Origin: a bacterium | Lineage (GTDB): Bacteria; Actinomycetota; Acidimicrobiia; Acidimicrobiales; Bin134 | Length of the DNA stretch: 64,000 bases | Direction of reading: 5' to 3' | NCBI GenBank assembly: GCA_026705465.1 | Contig: JAPPAP010000024.1 | Location: 45,895-109,894, forward strand | In this document: piece after piece, positions 50,422 through 58,508 of the stretch | Layout of the letters: each line of letters begins with the position of its first letter | Position numbering within the stretch: the stretch's first letter is position 1 | Program-made: the position numbers and the translations under genes | The notes under the pieces: generated by a model | Seen by the model: the letters and a program-made list of their open reading frames with translations, nothing else | Told to the model about the DNA's origin: nothing | Database searches by the model: none

Positions 50422-51573
50422 TTGATGCGACGCGTGGGTCTGGTAAGGGTATTGGGAATCCTGTTGATGATCGCTTTGATCGCCGCCGCCTGCGGTGACG
50501 ACTCGGATGACACCGCCGTCCCGGAGCCCGCTGCAGAGCAACCAGCGGAGGAGTCGACCGAAGAGCCGCCTGGGGCGCCCGAAGATGAGCAAGCCGATGG
50601 ACTGCCCGATACGGCGTTCGGTGCAGTGCCTGAGGGCGCCACGGTGGTCGAGCTTCCCGATCCCGACTTCTCGGTGTTCGAGGGGACGACGCTCGGCATC
50701 ATTAGTGTCGTAACGACGCCGGGGACCCTGCGGCTGACCGACCGGCTTACCGCATGCGTGGAGTCGAACGGCGGCTCCGTCGACTATCAGGACATTGGCG
50801 GAATCAACTTTGACCAGGTCCAGCCGATACTCGAGGGCTTCCAAGCTGCTGGCGTCGACGTGGTGTTCAACCTCGGCATCGACATGGTCGGCCGTGAGGC
50901 TATTGCTAACGAATTCGCGAATGCTGGGGTCCCGTTCCTCATGTTCGGCGCAGTGGCTATTCCCGAGGTCGTGGCCTTCGATGCCAACCAAAAAGAGAAT
51001 GGACGCATTCTTGCCAGCCTCGTCGCGAAGGAGATCGGCGGAAGCGGTGACGTGCTTATCGTAAACTCCGGCCCGCTCAATGGAGCGCTGGCTGATCGGG
51101 AAACTGGCATGGAGGAAGTGTTCGCCAACTTCCCAGATATCACGACGACCACGGTCGATCCACAGGACTTCACGATCGAGACCGCCCAAGCCGTGACTGA
51201 GACTGCATTCCAAGCCAACCCCGGTTATGCAGCAGTGATCGGTGGCTTTTCCAATTACGGTATCGGCGTATCGTTGGCGCTCGACACTCTCGACACCGAC
51301 GCCTTCGTCGTTACGGCCGATGGGTCGGACGAAGAGTACGATCAGATGCAAGCGACGGACAACTTCCTCGCCACCATGGATGACCCCCACCGCTACGTCG
51401 CCGATCCGGCTGCCTGTACCGTCGCAGCGAGCATGCTTGCCGGCAACCCGCCCCCTGGAGCGCCTGGTATACCTATAATCGGCAGCTCTATTCTGGTCAC
51501 TAACGACGAGGTTCCGGCCGAGGGCGACTTCTTGGAATCGACCCCCCGTACCTGGTATCAACTCAGTGGGTAA
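50422..51573 (+). CDS. Sugar-type ABC transporter substrate-binding lipoprotein (Peripla_BP_4-like)
   Basis: Lipobox IAAAC, acidic/Pro linker, periplasmic-binding-protein fold sequence (GIISVVTTPG...GVDVVFNLGIDMVGREAIANEFANAGVPFLMFG). Confidence 0.88.
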   Translation: MMRRVGLVRVLGILLMIALIAAACGDDSDDTAVPEPAAEQPAEESTEEPPGAPEDEQADGLPDTAFGAVPEGATVVELPDPDFSVFEGTTLGIISVVTTPGTLRLTDRLTACVESNGGSVDYQDIGGINFDQVQPILEGFQAAGVDVVFNLGIDMVGREAIANEFANAGVPFLMFGAVAIPEVVAFDANQKENGRILASLVAKEIGGSGDVLIVNSGPLNGALADRETGMEEVFANFPDITTTTVDPQDFTIETAQAVTETAFQANPGYAAVIGGFSNYGIGVSLALDTLDTDAFVVTADGSDEEYDQMQATDNFLATMDDPHRYVADPAACTVAASMLAGNPPPGAPGIPIIGSSILVTNDEVPAEGDFLESTPRTWYQLSG

Positions 51574-51707
51574 TGCTCGGCCGCATTGATGCCGACATTG
51601 TCCCGTCAGCTGACACCAGTTCCATAAACCCCATCACCGCAGCCGGGTCCCGCCTGCCCGCTCGGCTCCGAAGCGCCCGCTATCCAGATATTTGCGTCCA
51701 GATACGG

Positions 51708-53237
51708 TCACAACCGAAGATCCGGCCCTGCAGCGCCAGGGGTTGCATAACAATGCTCGAGGACCTCGGCCTCCGTCACCGGGCCGTCGAGCTCTGCGAC
51801 AATACGGCCCTCCTGAAGCACGAGCACTCGGTGTGATACTGCAGCCACTTCCTCAAGATCCGAAGAAGCGAGGATGACTGCGACACCCGTCGCCGCGAGC
51901 TGAGCTACGAGATTCAGGATCTCTGCCTTTGCGCCGACATCGACGCCCTTGGTCGGTTCGTCGAGCAGCAAGACTTTCGACTGCTTGCCGATCAGCCAGC
52001 GGGATACCAAACATTTCTGTTGATTTCCACCAGACAATGTAGCGATCGTCTGTTCGGTGCTATTCGTAGCAATGTGCAAACGGTCGATTTCGCTCCTCGT
52101 CGCTGATCGCTCGGAGGACCGGTCGGGAAAGGGGAGCCGTGGCTTCCGGCGGAAGTTGTCCAAGTGTGCCAGCACAATGTTTTCGCGAACCGTCCGTCTC
52201 GACAAGAGGCCCTGGTCGCGCCGGTCCTCCGGCACGAGCGCGATGCCTGCGCGGATCGCATCGGCAGGCGAGCGCAACTTCAACATGCGCCCGTTGACCG
52301 CCACAGTGCCCGACGACGCTTGGTGGTGCCCGAAGATCGTCAGGAGCAATGAGCTGCGACCCGACCCGACCAGGCCACCGAGCCCGAGGATCTCGCCGGG
52401 GCGCACACTGAGGTTCACATCCTTGACCGGACCCGAGGTCAGCCCTTGTATCTCAAGGACTGGTTGCTGGGCCGCACTGAGACGTGGGGGAGATACGTTG
52501 GTTGATCCTCCCTCCACTCCGATGATGTGGGTGGCGAGCGTGGATTTGTCTGTTTCTTTGACCTCGAGGACCGTTACCGTTCGCCCGTCTTTCATGACCG
52601 TGACACGGTCGGCGATGTCCAGCACCTCGTTGAGCCGATGGGAGACGAACAGCACCGCAATGCCCTGCTCACGGAGCCTTCGAACAACGCTGAGGACGTG
52701 TTCCACCTCGGCGTCGGAGAGCGCGACAGTCGGCTCATCCATGACCACAAGCTGTGGGTCTGCTGTACACGCCCGTGCTATTGCCACCATCCAGCGCTCA
52801 GCAATGGTTAAGCTACCGACCTTCCGCTCTGGGTCGACGTCTACGTAGCCCTCGAGACGAGCCCGGGTTTCTTTAACCGCTCGACGTCTGGAGACAAAGA
52901 AGCCGGCCCGGCGAGGGAGCTTTCGACCCAGGAACATGTTTTCGGCCACGGTCATCCTGGGAATAAGTGCGACGTCCTGGTGAATGAAGTGGAGCCCGAG
53001 TTCGTCAGCTTCGTGCTCGGTGGCGATCTCTACCTCTTCGCCGCCAACTCGAATCACCCCGCGATGGCGGCGCTCGGCTCCGGCGAGAATCTTGATCATT
53101 GTCGACTTGCCAGCGCCATTCTCGCCGACGAGCCCATGGACCTCTCCCCGCAGCACTGTTAGCGCTGCCTGATCGAGTGCCTGGACCCCCGGGTATCGCT
53201 TGTCCAAGCCGACGATCTCGACGATCGGTTCTCCCAT
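51708..53237 (-). CDS. Sugar-type ABC transporter ATP-binding protein (tandem ABC, RbsA/MglA-like)
   Basis: VGENGAGKSTMIKILAGA, LLLDEPTKGVDVGAKAEI, LSGGNQQKCLVSRWL. Start placed at ATG 53237 (MGEPIVEIVGLDKRYPG); the listed ORF extends to 53567. Confidence 0.93.
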   Translation of the reverse strand: MGEPIVEIVGLDKRYPGVQALDQAALTVLRGEVHGLVGENGAGKSTMIKILAGAERRHRGVIRVGGEEVEIATEHEADELGLHFIHQDVALIPRMTVAENMFLGRKLPRRAGFFVSRRRAVKETRARLEGYVDVDPERKVGSLTIAERWMVAIARACTADPQLVVMDEPTVALSDAEVEHVLSVVRRLREQGIAVLFVSHRLNEVLDIADRVTVMKDGRTVTVLEVKETDKSTLATHIIGVEGGSTNVSPPRLSAAQQPVLEIQGLTSGPVKDVNLSVRPGEILGLGGLVGSGRSSLLLTIFGHHQASSGTVAVNGRMLKLRSPADAIRAGIALVPEDRRDQGLLSRRTVRENIVLAHLDNFRRKPRLPFPDRSSERSATRSEIDRLHIATNSTEQTIATLSGGNQQKCLVSRWLIGKQSKVLLLDEPTKGVDVGAKAEILNLVAQLAATGVAVILASSDLEEVAAVSHRVLVLQEGRIVAELDGPVTEAEVLEHCYATPGAAGPDLRL

Positions 53238-53445
53238 TGTCTCCAATGATCCTGCCTTGCCCAGTCCTGCAGCAGCAATAATAGGCGTAGCGGCCGCGTC
53301 GCCACCTGTGTTGCGTCTGATCTCGCGCGACGTTTTCCCGGCTCTTTCAGATCGCATGTGGAAGGGTTGCTGGCCTTGACATTGGAGGCCTTCAGCGACG
53401 AGTTCTGGCGAGCGAAGACCGAAGAGGGATCTGTCTGCGGAGCAG

Positions 53446-53727
53446 GTGTACGACTTGTGGATGAGGATGCTGTCTGGGCAGGTCACCCAGGCGCAGGATG
53501 CGGCGGAGGCCGGGGTGGATCGGTCGGTGATCTCGCGGTTGAGGGCGGTGGCCCGCGACGGGGCCATCGCCGCGTTGCAGGCTTCGAACCCGGGGCGGCA
53601 GGGTCAGTCTCGTCAGGAGGCGTCGGAGGCGGCGGCTTTGCGGGTCGAGGCGGGGCGGCTCCAGGCGACGGTGGTCGAGCAGGCGGTGGAGCTGGCGGTG
53701 CTGCGGAGAAAATCGCGTTGGGGATGA
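53446..53727 (+). mobile_element. Helix-turn-helix/transposase OrfA-like fragment
   Basis: Open frame reads ...SSGERRPKRDLSAEQVYDLWMRMLSGQVTQAQDAAEAGVDRSVISRLRAVARDGAIAALQAS...VVEQAVELAVLRRKSRWG; no catalytic partner ORF downstream. Confidence 0.55.
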
Positions 53728-53988
53728 GCGGCCTGGTCCTCGCCCGCGTCGACGGGGTCGCCAAAGCCGTGCTGTTGGGCCTTGTCGGCGACGCCGATCA
53801 AAAACGACGGGCCTGGCACCGGAGCCAGAAATGACCCCGGCAGCTACACTCGACAACCACAACCCGGCAGCGACCACCCGATGCTGCTTGAAACCCAGCC
53901 CAAAAAGTCGCGAAGAGTCAGACACACCTCACACCCGAGTTAGTACGGTCGGCACCGGTCGTAGCGCGAATGCGGGAGGTTCTCGACA

Positions 53989-55188
53989 GTGAAATCAGGC
54001 CCAGCTGCCCCGGCGGGCCACGGCGGCACGCTACCCCCCTCGGGGGGCTCCCGAATCGCAGGCAAATCGGACACATCATCGCCCGTTCGGCTGACAGCGC
54101 GACTGCTGCCAGTTGTCGCCCGCTATGGGACCCTCATCGTTCTCGTTGGTTTGTTGATCCTATTCTCCATCCTGAGCCTGGTCGAGCTCGGTGAGCAGCG
54201 GTTCCTTACGGGTACGAACCTCACCCTGATCCTCCGTCAGGCGGCGGTGCTGAGCATCCTGGCAGGTGGTGTGACCGTCGTGCTCGTCATGGGTGAGTTC
54301 GATCTCTCGATCACGGGCGGGCTTACCCTCGGTGGGGCGATCTTCGCACTGGCACTCGAGGGGAGCTACGTGCTCACGTGGCCGACGATCCCAGGGACCG
54401 ACGTCGGTGGCGGAGCCATCCTTCCAGACTCACTTCAGGCGAGTGTGGGCTTCGCGATTTTGCTCGGGATCGTGTTCGGAATCGTCGTCGGGCTGCTCAA
54501 CGGTTTCGTTGTCGCGCACCTGAGGGTCTCAGCCTTCATCGGCACCTTGGGGATGGCGGGCCTCATCGAGGGCTACCTGCTCCGACTGGGTGGGGGAGGG
54601 GTGTCGATTCCGGTTCGGTCTGACGTTGTTGACTTCGCTCGCGGCTCGCTGTTCGGATGGGAGTCCGGAGACCACTGGGAGATCGGCCCGCTCGACCTAG
54701 CGGGGCTCACCGTGCCCCTCATCGCCGTGCTCGCGGTTGGAGTTCTCAGCGCTTTGTGGGTTTTCCTGAACCTTACCGAGGCGGGCCGGCGAATTGATGC
54801 CGTGGGCGGCAACGCCGAAGCGGCACGGCTTGCCGGAATCAACGTCTCTCGCTATCGCATGTTGGCTTTCGTCATCACGGGCGCCACGGCTGCCGTGGCT
54901 GGCCTGGCGCTTGCTGGGGGCCGGTCTGGCTTCGCCTCGACCCTGGCGGCCAATCAGGGCTCGTTCCTGCTCCAAGCGTATACAGCCTGTTTCCTCGGGG
55001 CCGTAACCCTCCGCGAAGGAGAATTCCATATCGTTGGTACAGGTGTAGGTGCCCTGCTGATGACGACGACGACGTCGGGGCTCATCATCATCGGTGTTCC
55101 CGGCTACGGCCAGATCCTCGCTACCGGAGGCATCCTGATCGTTGCGCTCGCGGTCTCCGGCGTGGCGCGTCGTCACCAGACGCTCTGA
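53989..55188 (+). CDS. Sugar-type ABC transporter permease (RbsC-like)
   Basis: Polytopic; LSILAGGVTVVLVMGEFDLSITGGLTLGGAIFAL, GGNAEAARLAGINVSRYRMLAFVITGATAAVAGLALAGG. Confidence 0.92.
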   Translation: MKSGPAAPAGHGGTLPPSGGSRIAGKSDTSSPVRLTARLLPVVARYGTLIVLVGLLILFSILSLVELGEQRFLTGTNLTLILRQAAVLSILAGGVTVVLVMGEFDLSITGGLTLGGAIFALALEGSYVLTWPTIPGTDVGGGAILPDSLQASVGFAILLGIVFGIVVGLLNGFVVAHLRVSAFIGTLGMAGLIEGYLLRLGGGGVSIPVRSDVVDFARGSLFGWESGDHWEIGPLDLAGLTVPLIAVLAVGVLSALWVFLNLTEAGRRIDAVGGNAEAARLAGINVSRYRMLAFVITGATAAVAGLALAGGRSGFASTLAANQGSFLLQAYTACFLGAVTLREGEFHIVGTGVGALLMTTTTSGLIIIGVPGYGQILATGGILIVALAVSGVARRHQTL

Positions 55189-55205
55189 TCGCTGGCAAGG
55201 ACTCG

Positions 55206-55375
55206 ATGCGCCCGTCGGTCGGTCGTTGCGAGATCAGACCAGACGGCAAGGAGTATCAAGTCACGGCGGGCGATCTGTCGCTTGCGCACACACTGGCCGA
55301 GTTGCTGCATGACCAGGTCGGCAAGGCGGGACGCCGGGCGTGTGGAGAGGGCGGGTGCGGGGCGTGCGCCGTGAT
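55206..55375 (+). pseudogene. Truncated [2Fe-2S] domain (xanthine/aldehyde oxidoreductase small-subunit-like)
   Basis: YQVTAGDLSLAHTLAELLHDQVGKAGRRACGEGGCGACAVIV then homology ends. Confidence 0.6.
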
Positions 55376-55377
55376 CG

Positions 55378-55635
55378 TCACTCGTCCGCGCGCCAGTCGG
55401 TTGGGGTCATCCCTGTTGCGTCTCGGAACGTTCGGCTGAAGTGGGCGGTGTCGGCGAACCCGGTGGCGTACCCGATGTCTCCGACCGTCATCGACGTGGT
55501 GCGGACAAGGTGTCGAGCCTCGTCGATACGGAGGCCTGTGTGGAGTCGTGAGAAGGACGTCGCTTCGTCGCGGAGCTTGCGTGTGCGGACAGATGGAGTG
55601 CCGCGGCGAGGTCGTTGACTCTCCAGGATCTGCTG
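55378..55635 (-). pseudogene. 3' fragment of an AraC-family regulator, with an apparent frameshift
   Basis: Minus-strand reading VNDLAAALHLS then, in another frame, RTRKLRDEATSFSRLHTGLRIDEARHLVRTTSMTVGDIGYATGFADTAHFSRTFRDATGMTPTDWRADE-stop (TGA at 55378-55380). Confidence 0.75.
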
Positions 55636-55637
55636 AG

Positions 55638-55760
55638 GTCGGCGCCACCGAAGTGGTCTTTGCCGATTACGACGTCTCGGTCCCCGAAGTCCCCATCGTG
55701 TTGTCAGCCGAAGACCACGGCACCGTCGAACTCCAACTGTTCTTCACTCGGAGCCCCTGA
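55638..55760 (+). pseudogene. Truncated YceI C-terminus (duplicate of the yceI 3' end)
   Basis: VGATEVVFADYDVSVPEVPIVLSAEDHGTVELQLFFTRSP-stop matches the last about 40 residues of 46214..47086 with one Q/E difference after the junction. Confidence 0.9.
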
Positions 55761-55841
55761 GGGCTGGGAGGCCGCCTATCTCATAGTGATCCGGGAACTT
55801 GGCGCGATAGGGTGCCCTCTGCGCCGGAATGCGGCGCCCAC

Positions 55842-55929
55842 GTCGGAGTGGCGGAATTGGCAGACGCGCTAGCTTGAGGGGCTAGTGCCCAATACGGGCG
55901 TGGGGGTTCAAGTCCCCCCTCCGACACCA
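55842..55929 (+). tRNA. tRNA-Leu (anticodon GAG), second copy, CCA encoded
   Basis: Identical 88-nt sequence to 47168..47255. Confidence 0.96.
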
Positions 55930-56148
55930 CCGCTGACCTTCGATGCGACCAGGAGTTGCGCTCGGGGGCTCTCAGGGTCGCGGAGGATCTCGAGATCGAC
56001 AGCTTTGCAGACGCGTTGCCAATCCTCCGGTGAGGCGGCGGCGTCCGGGCCTTCCCTGTCGTCAGGCCGTCGCTTCCCCCGGCAAGCCCAACACCTCCGG
56101 ACCTCGGCCCAAGCGAAGCACTATGTTCGGGGCCGGCGAGGAGGCGAC

Positions 56149-56661
56149 ATGGACAGCGAGTTGGCACAGCGCATTAGGGCTTTGGAGGTCCGCGACGAGA
56201 TTGCGCGGTTGGTGGCCCGCTATGGACCGGCCGTGGACGATCACGATTACGAGGCGCTTGCAGACCTGTACACGTCGGACGCGGTGTTCGACACTGTCGG
56301 CGGGCGAATCGTGGGGCGCGACGGGGTCATCGACTACTACCGCTTCCGCGCCGCCGAGTTCGGCGCCACTTATCACTTTCCACACAGCATCGAGCTCTAC
56401 CTCGACGGACCCACCGATGCCCACGGCGTGGTCTGCGCGCATGCGGAGCTGTCGATCGACGGCGAGACCCACGTCGTCGCGCTGCGCTACGAGGACACTT
56501 ACCGGCACGAGGACGGCGCGTGGAGGTTCCACGTCCGTCATGTGAAGCTGCTGTACGTGCTCTCTGTCGATGATCTCGGGGCCGGGCTCGCTCAACGCGA
56601 TCGGGTCCGGTGGCCGGGCAGGCCTCGGGCGGATGCGTCGCTCGGGTCTGACCTCGGCTGA
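56149..56661 (+). CDS. SnoaL-like / nuclear transport factor 2 family protein
   Basis: ALEVRDEIARLVARYGPAVDDHDYEALADLYTSDAVFDTVGGRIVGRDGVIDYYR...YEDTYRHEDGAWRFHVRHVKLLYV. Confidence 0.85.
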   Translation: MDSELAQRIRALEVRDEIARLVARYGPAVDDHDYEALADLYTSDAVFDTVGGRIVGRDGVIDYYRFRAAEFGATYHFPHSIELYLDGPTDAHGVVCAHAELSIDGETHVVALRYEDTYRHEDGAWRFHVRHVKLLYVLSVDDLGAGLAQRDRVRWPGRPRADASLGSDLG

Positions 56662-56733
56662 ATCCCGCGCCGTGACCAGCGGAGCGGCAGCGCAGTACCA
56701 CAACGTGATGATCCTCGGTTCGGACCTGCCCTA

Positions 56734-57618
56734 ATGGCTCGCGCATTGGTGGGCGAACAGCCTGATGCGAAGGTGGTTCGAGCCGGTGCTGCAGCTACCG
56801 CACTGGGCTTCTGGTTCGTGTCGTTGGCGCCGGTCATCGTGGCCAGCGCGGAGCTGCACGGGGTCGTCATCGCATTCTGGAGATCGTGGATCGGTTTCTT
56901 GATGTTCGGTGCTGTGGTCGTTGCTCGGCGGCAGTTGAGCTGGTCGGTGGTCTGGCGTTGCGCTCCGGCCGGCATCTGTTTCGGCGCGAGCGTCGGGCTG
57001 TTCTTCTGGGCGTCCCAGCTGACGAGCATTGCGAACGCGAGCCTGCTCACGACGCTGCAACCCGTCGTGCTACTGATCGCCGGCGTGATCATCTTCGCCG
57101 AACGGGTCAACGGGACGGACCTCTTCTGGGCCGGTCTCGCAATCGCCGGCGCCATCGTGTTGGTCCTGGCCGGCGGCTCCGAGGGTACGGGTGACCTCAA
57201 AGGCGATGTGCTCGCGACGGCGTCGGTCATCATCGGTGCCGGTTACTTCATCTTCGGCAAACGGGTGCTCGTAACGGTCGGAATCACTTCGTTCATGGCC
57301 GGCATGTTCATATGGGCGGGGGTGCTGCTCGGCTTCGCGGTGTTGATCTCGGGCGAGTCGATCGTGGCGTCGACGCAGGGCGACTGGGTCCGAGTTCTTG
57401 CCGTCGCCTTCGGCTCAGGCTTCGGGCATTACCTGCTCAACTATGCGCAGAACAAGGCGTCGCTGAACCTGATGGGCGTGATCCAGCTCCTGGTTCCTGT
57501 CAACGCGACCCTTATGGCGTTCTTGTTCCTCGACCAATCTGTCAGAGCGTTCCAGGTGATCGGTATGGCCTTGGTCATCAGCGCGCTGGGCATCCAGACG
57601 GTGCGGAGGTCCAGATGA
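56734..57618 (+). CDS. DMT-superfamily (EamA) transporter
   Basis: Ten hydrophobic segments in two EamA halves (SLLTTLQPVVLLIAGVIIFAERVNGTDLFWAGLAIAGAIVLV; LLVPVNATLMAFLFLDQSVRAFQVIGMALVISALGI). Confidence 0.9.
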   Translation: MARALVGEQPDAKVVRAGAAATALGFWFVSLAPVIVASAELHGVVIAFWRSWIGFLMFGAVVVARRQLSWSVVWRCAPAGICFGASVGLFFWASQLTSIANASLLTTLQPVVLLIAGVIIFAERVNGTDLFWAGLAIAGAIVLVLAGGSEGTGDLKGDVLATASVIIGAGYFIFGKRVLVTVGITSFMAGMFIWAGVLLGFAVLISGESIVASTQGDWVRVLAVAFGSGFGHYLLNYAQNKASLNLMGVIQLLVPVNATLMAFLFLDQSVRAFQVIGMALVISALGIQTVRRSR

Positions 57619-57703
57619 GTGAGAGAGTCCCAACCGCCAATCGAGGAGCAAACGTGGAGAAATACGATGTCGTCGACGCCCCGCCTCGGCAGCACAAGCT
57701 GGG

Positions 57704-58186
57704 TCAGTGGACCACGGGGCACTCGTTGGCGATGTCGAGGACTGATGAAACCCGGCCGACGCCCATTGAGAACGCAACGATGCCAGCGAGCTCGACGATC
57801 TCGGCGTCTTTGAACTCGCTCCTCATCCGGTCGAACAGCCCCGCGTCCATCTCGCGGTGCTCGAGCGCGAATCGCTCGGCGAACTCGATGGCCAGCTTCT
57901 CCCGGGCCGAGAACTCGTCGCACTCGTCGTATCGGTCGACGTGCGCGTATTCGTCCTCAGTGAGCCCTCGCTGCGTTCCCGACGCAGCCCGAGTATCGAG
58001 TCAAATGTCGCACTCGTTGATCTGAGCCACCCGCATCCGCGCTGCCTCGACCTCACGAATGGTCAGAGTGCGGTGGGTATACATGGCTTCGCGAAAGGCG
58101 CCTATGGCCTCATTCATCGGGGGCACCATCTGCCACATCCGAATTCGTTCGGGCTCATCGCCCGGTGGTATGTCGATGTGAGCCAT
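57704..58186 (-). CDS. Candidate selenoprotein: carboxymuconolactone decarboxylase/AhpD-like protein with CxxU motif (UGA codon 62)
   Basis: Continuous 161-codon frame: MAHIDIPPGDEPERIRMWQMVPPMNEAIGAFREAMYTHRTLTIREVEAARMRVAQINECDI-(UGA 58003..58001)-LDTRAASGTQRGLTEDEYAHVDRYDECDEFSAREKLAIEFAERFALEHREMDAGLFDRMRSEFKDAEIVELAGIVAFSMGVGRVSSVLDIANECPVVH-TGA. Absent from the ORF track because of the internal UGA. Confidence 0.75.
57967..57993 (-). promoter_or_regulatory. Putative bacterial SECIS stem-loop
   Basis: mRNA CUCG-GG-CUGCGU-[CGGGA]-ACGCAG-CGAG: 4-bp lower stem, 2-nt bulge, 6-bp upper stem, 5-nt loop; loop begins 20 nt after the UGA. Confidence 0.6.
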
Positions 58187-58316
58187 ACGTACACCCCGTG
58201 TCAGATCTCGGGCTCCACGGTACCCGAGTCCTGCTCGCGCGAGTCGAGCCACCTTCCGAGAGCTCCGAAGGGTCCGGCGACCGAGACCACGTGGACATGA
58301 GTAGCCTTTGGGCACC

Positions 58317-58472
58317 ATGAGTCGTTCCATTCTGGTCACGGGGGGAGCCCGAGGCATCGGTCGGGCAATCGTCGAGCGGGCGGCCCGCGACGGGTTCCGG
58401 GTCGGTGTGCTCGACATCGCCGTCGATGGCGGCATCATCCGGACCGCGATCTCAAATCTTCCGCGCAGCTAG
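58317..58472 (+). pseudogene. SDR with large internal deletion (N-terminal Rossmann motif fused to a C-terminal VDGG-like tail)
   Basis: 51-aa ORF MSRSILVTGGARGIGRAIVERAARDGFRVGVLDIA + VDGGIIRTAISNLPRS. Confidence 0.6.
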
Positions 58473-58508
58473 CCGACCCAGTCACGGCCAACGATCAAAG
58501 GAGTCTGC

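Larger units (their letters stand above)
55638..55929 (+). repeat. Right copy of the 292-bp direct repeat (yceI 3' end, spacer, tRNA-Leu)
   Basis: Gapless alignment to 46964..47255. Confidence 0.95.

Noticed and set aside
53358-53834. 158-aa ORF overlapping the HTH/transposase-like fragment
   Set aside because: Gly-rich out-of-frame translation; the 53446..53727 frame has the HTH-like sequence and is preferred.
55930-56090. Minus-strand coding-like stretch (SPEDWQRVCKAVDLEILRDPESPRAQLLVASKV) next to the second tRNA
   Set aside because: Vaguely reminiscent of CaiB/BaiF-type fragments but too short and uncertain to call.
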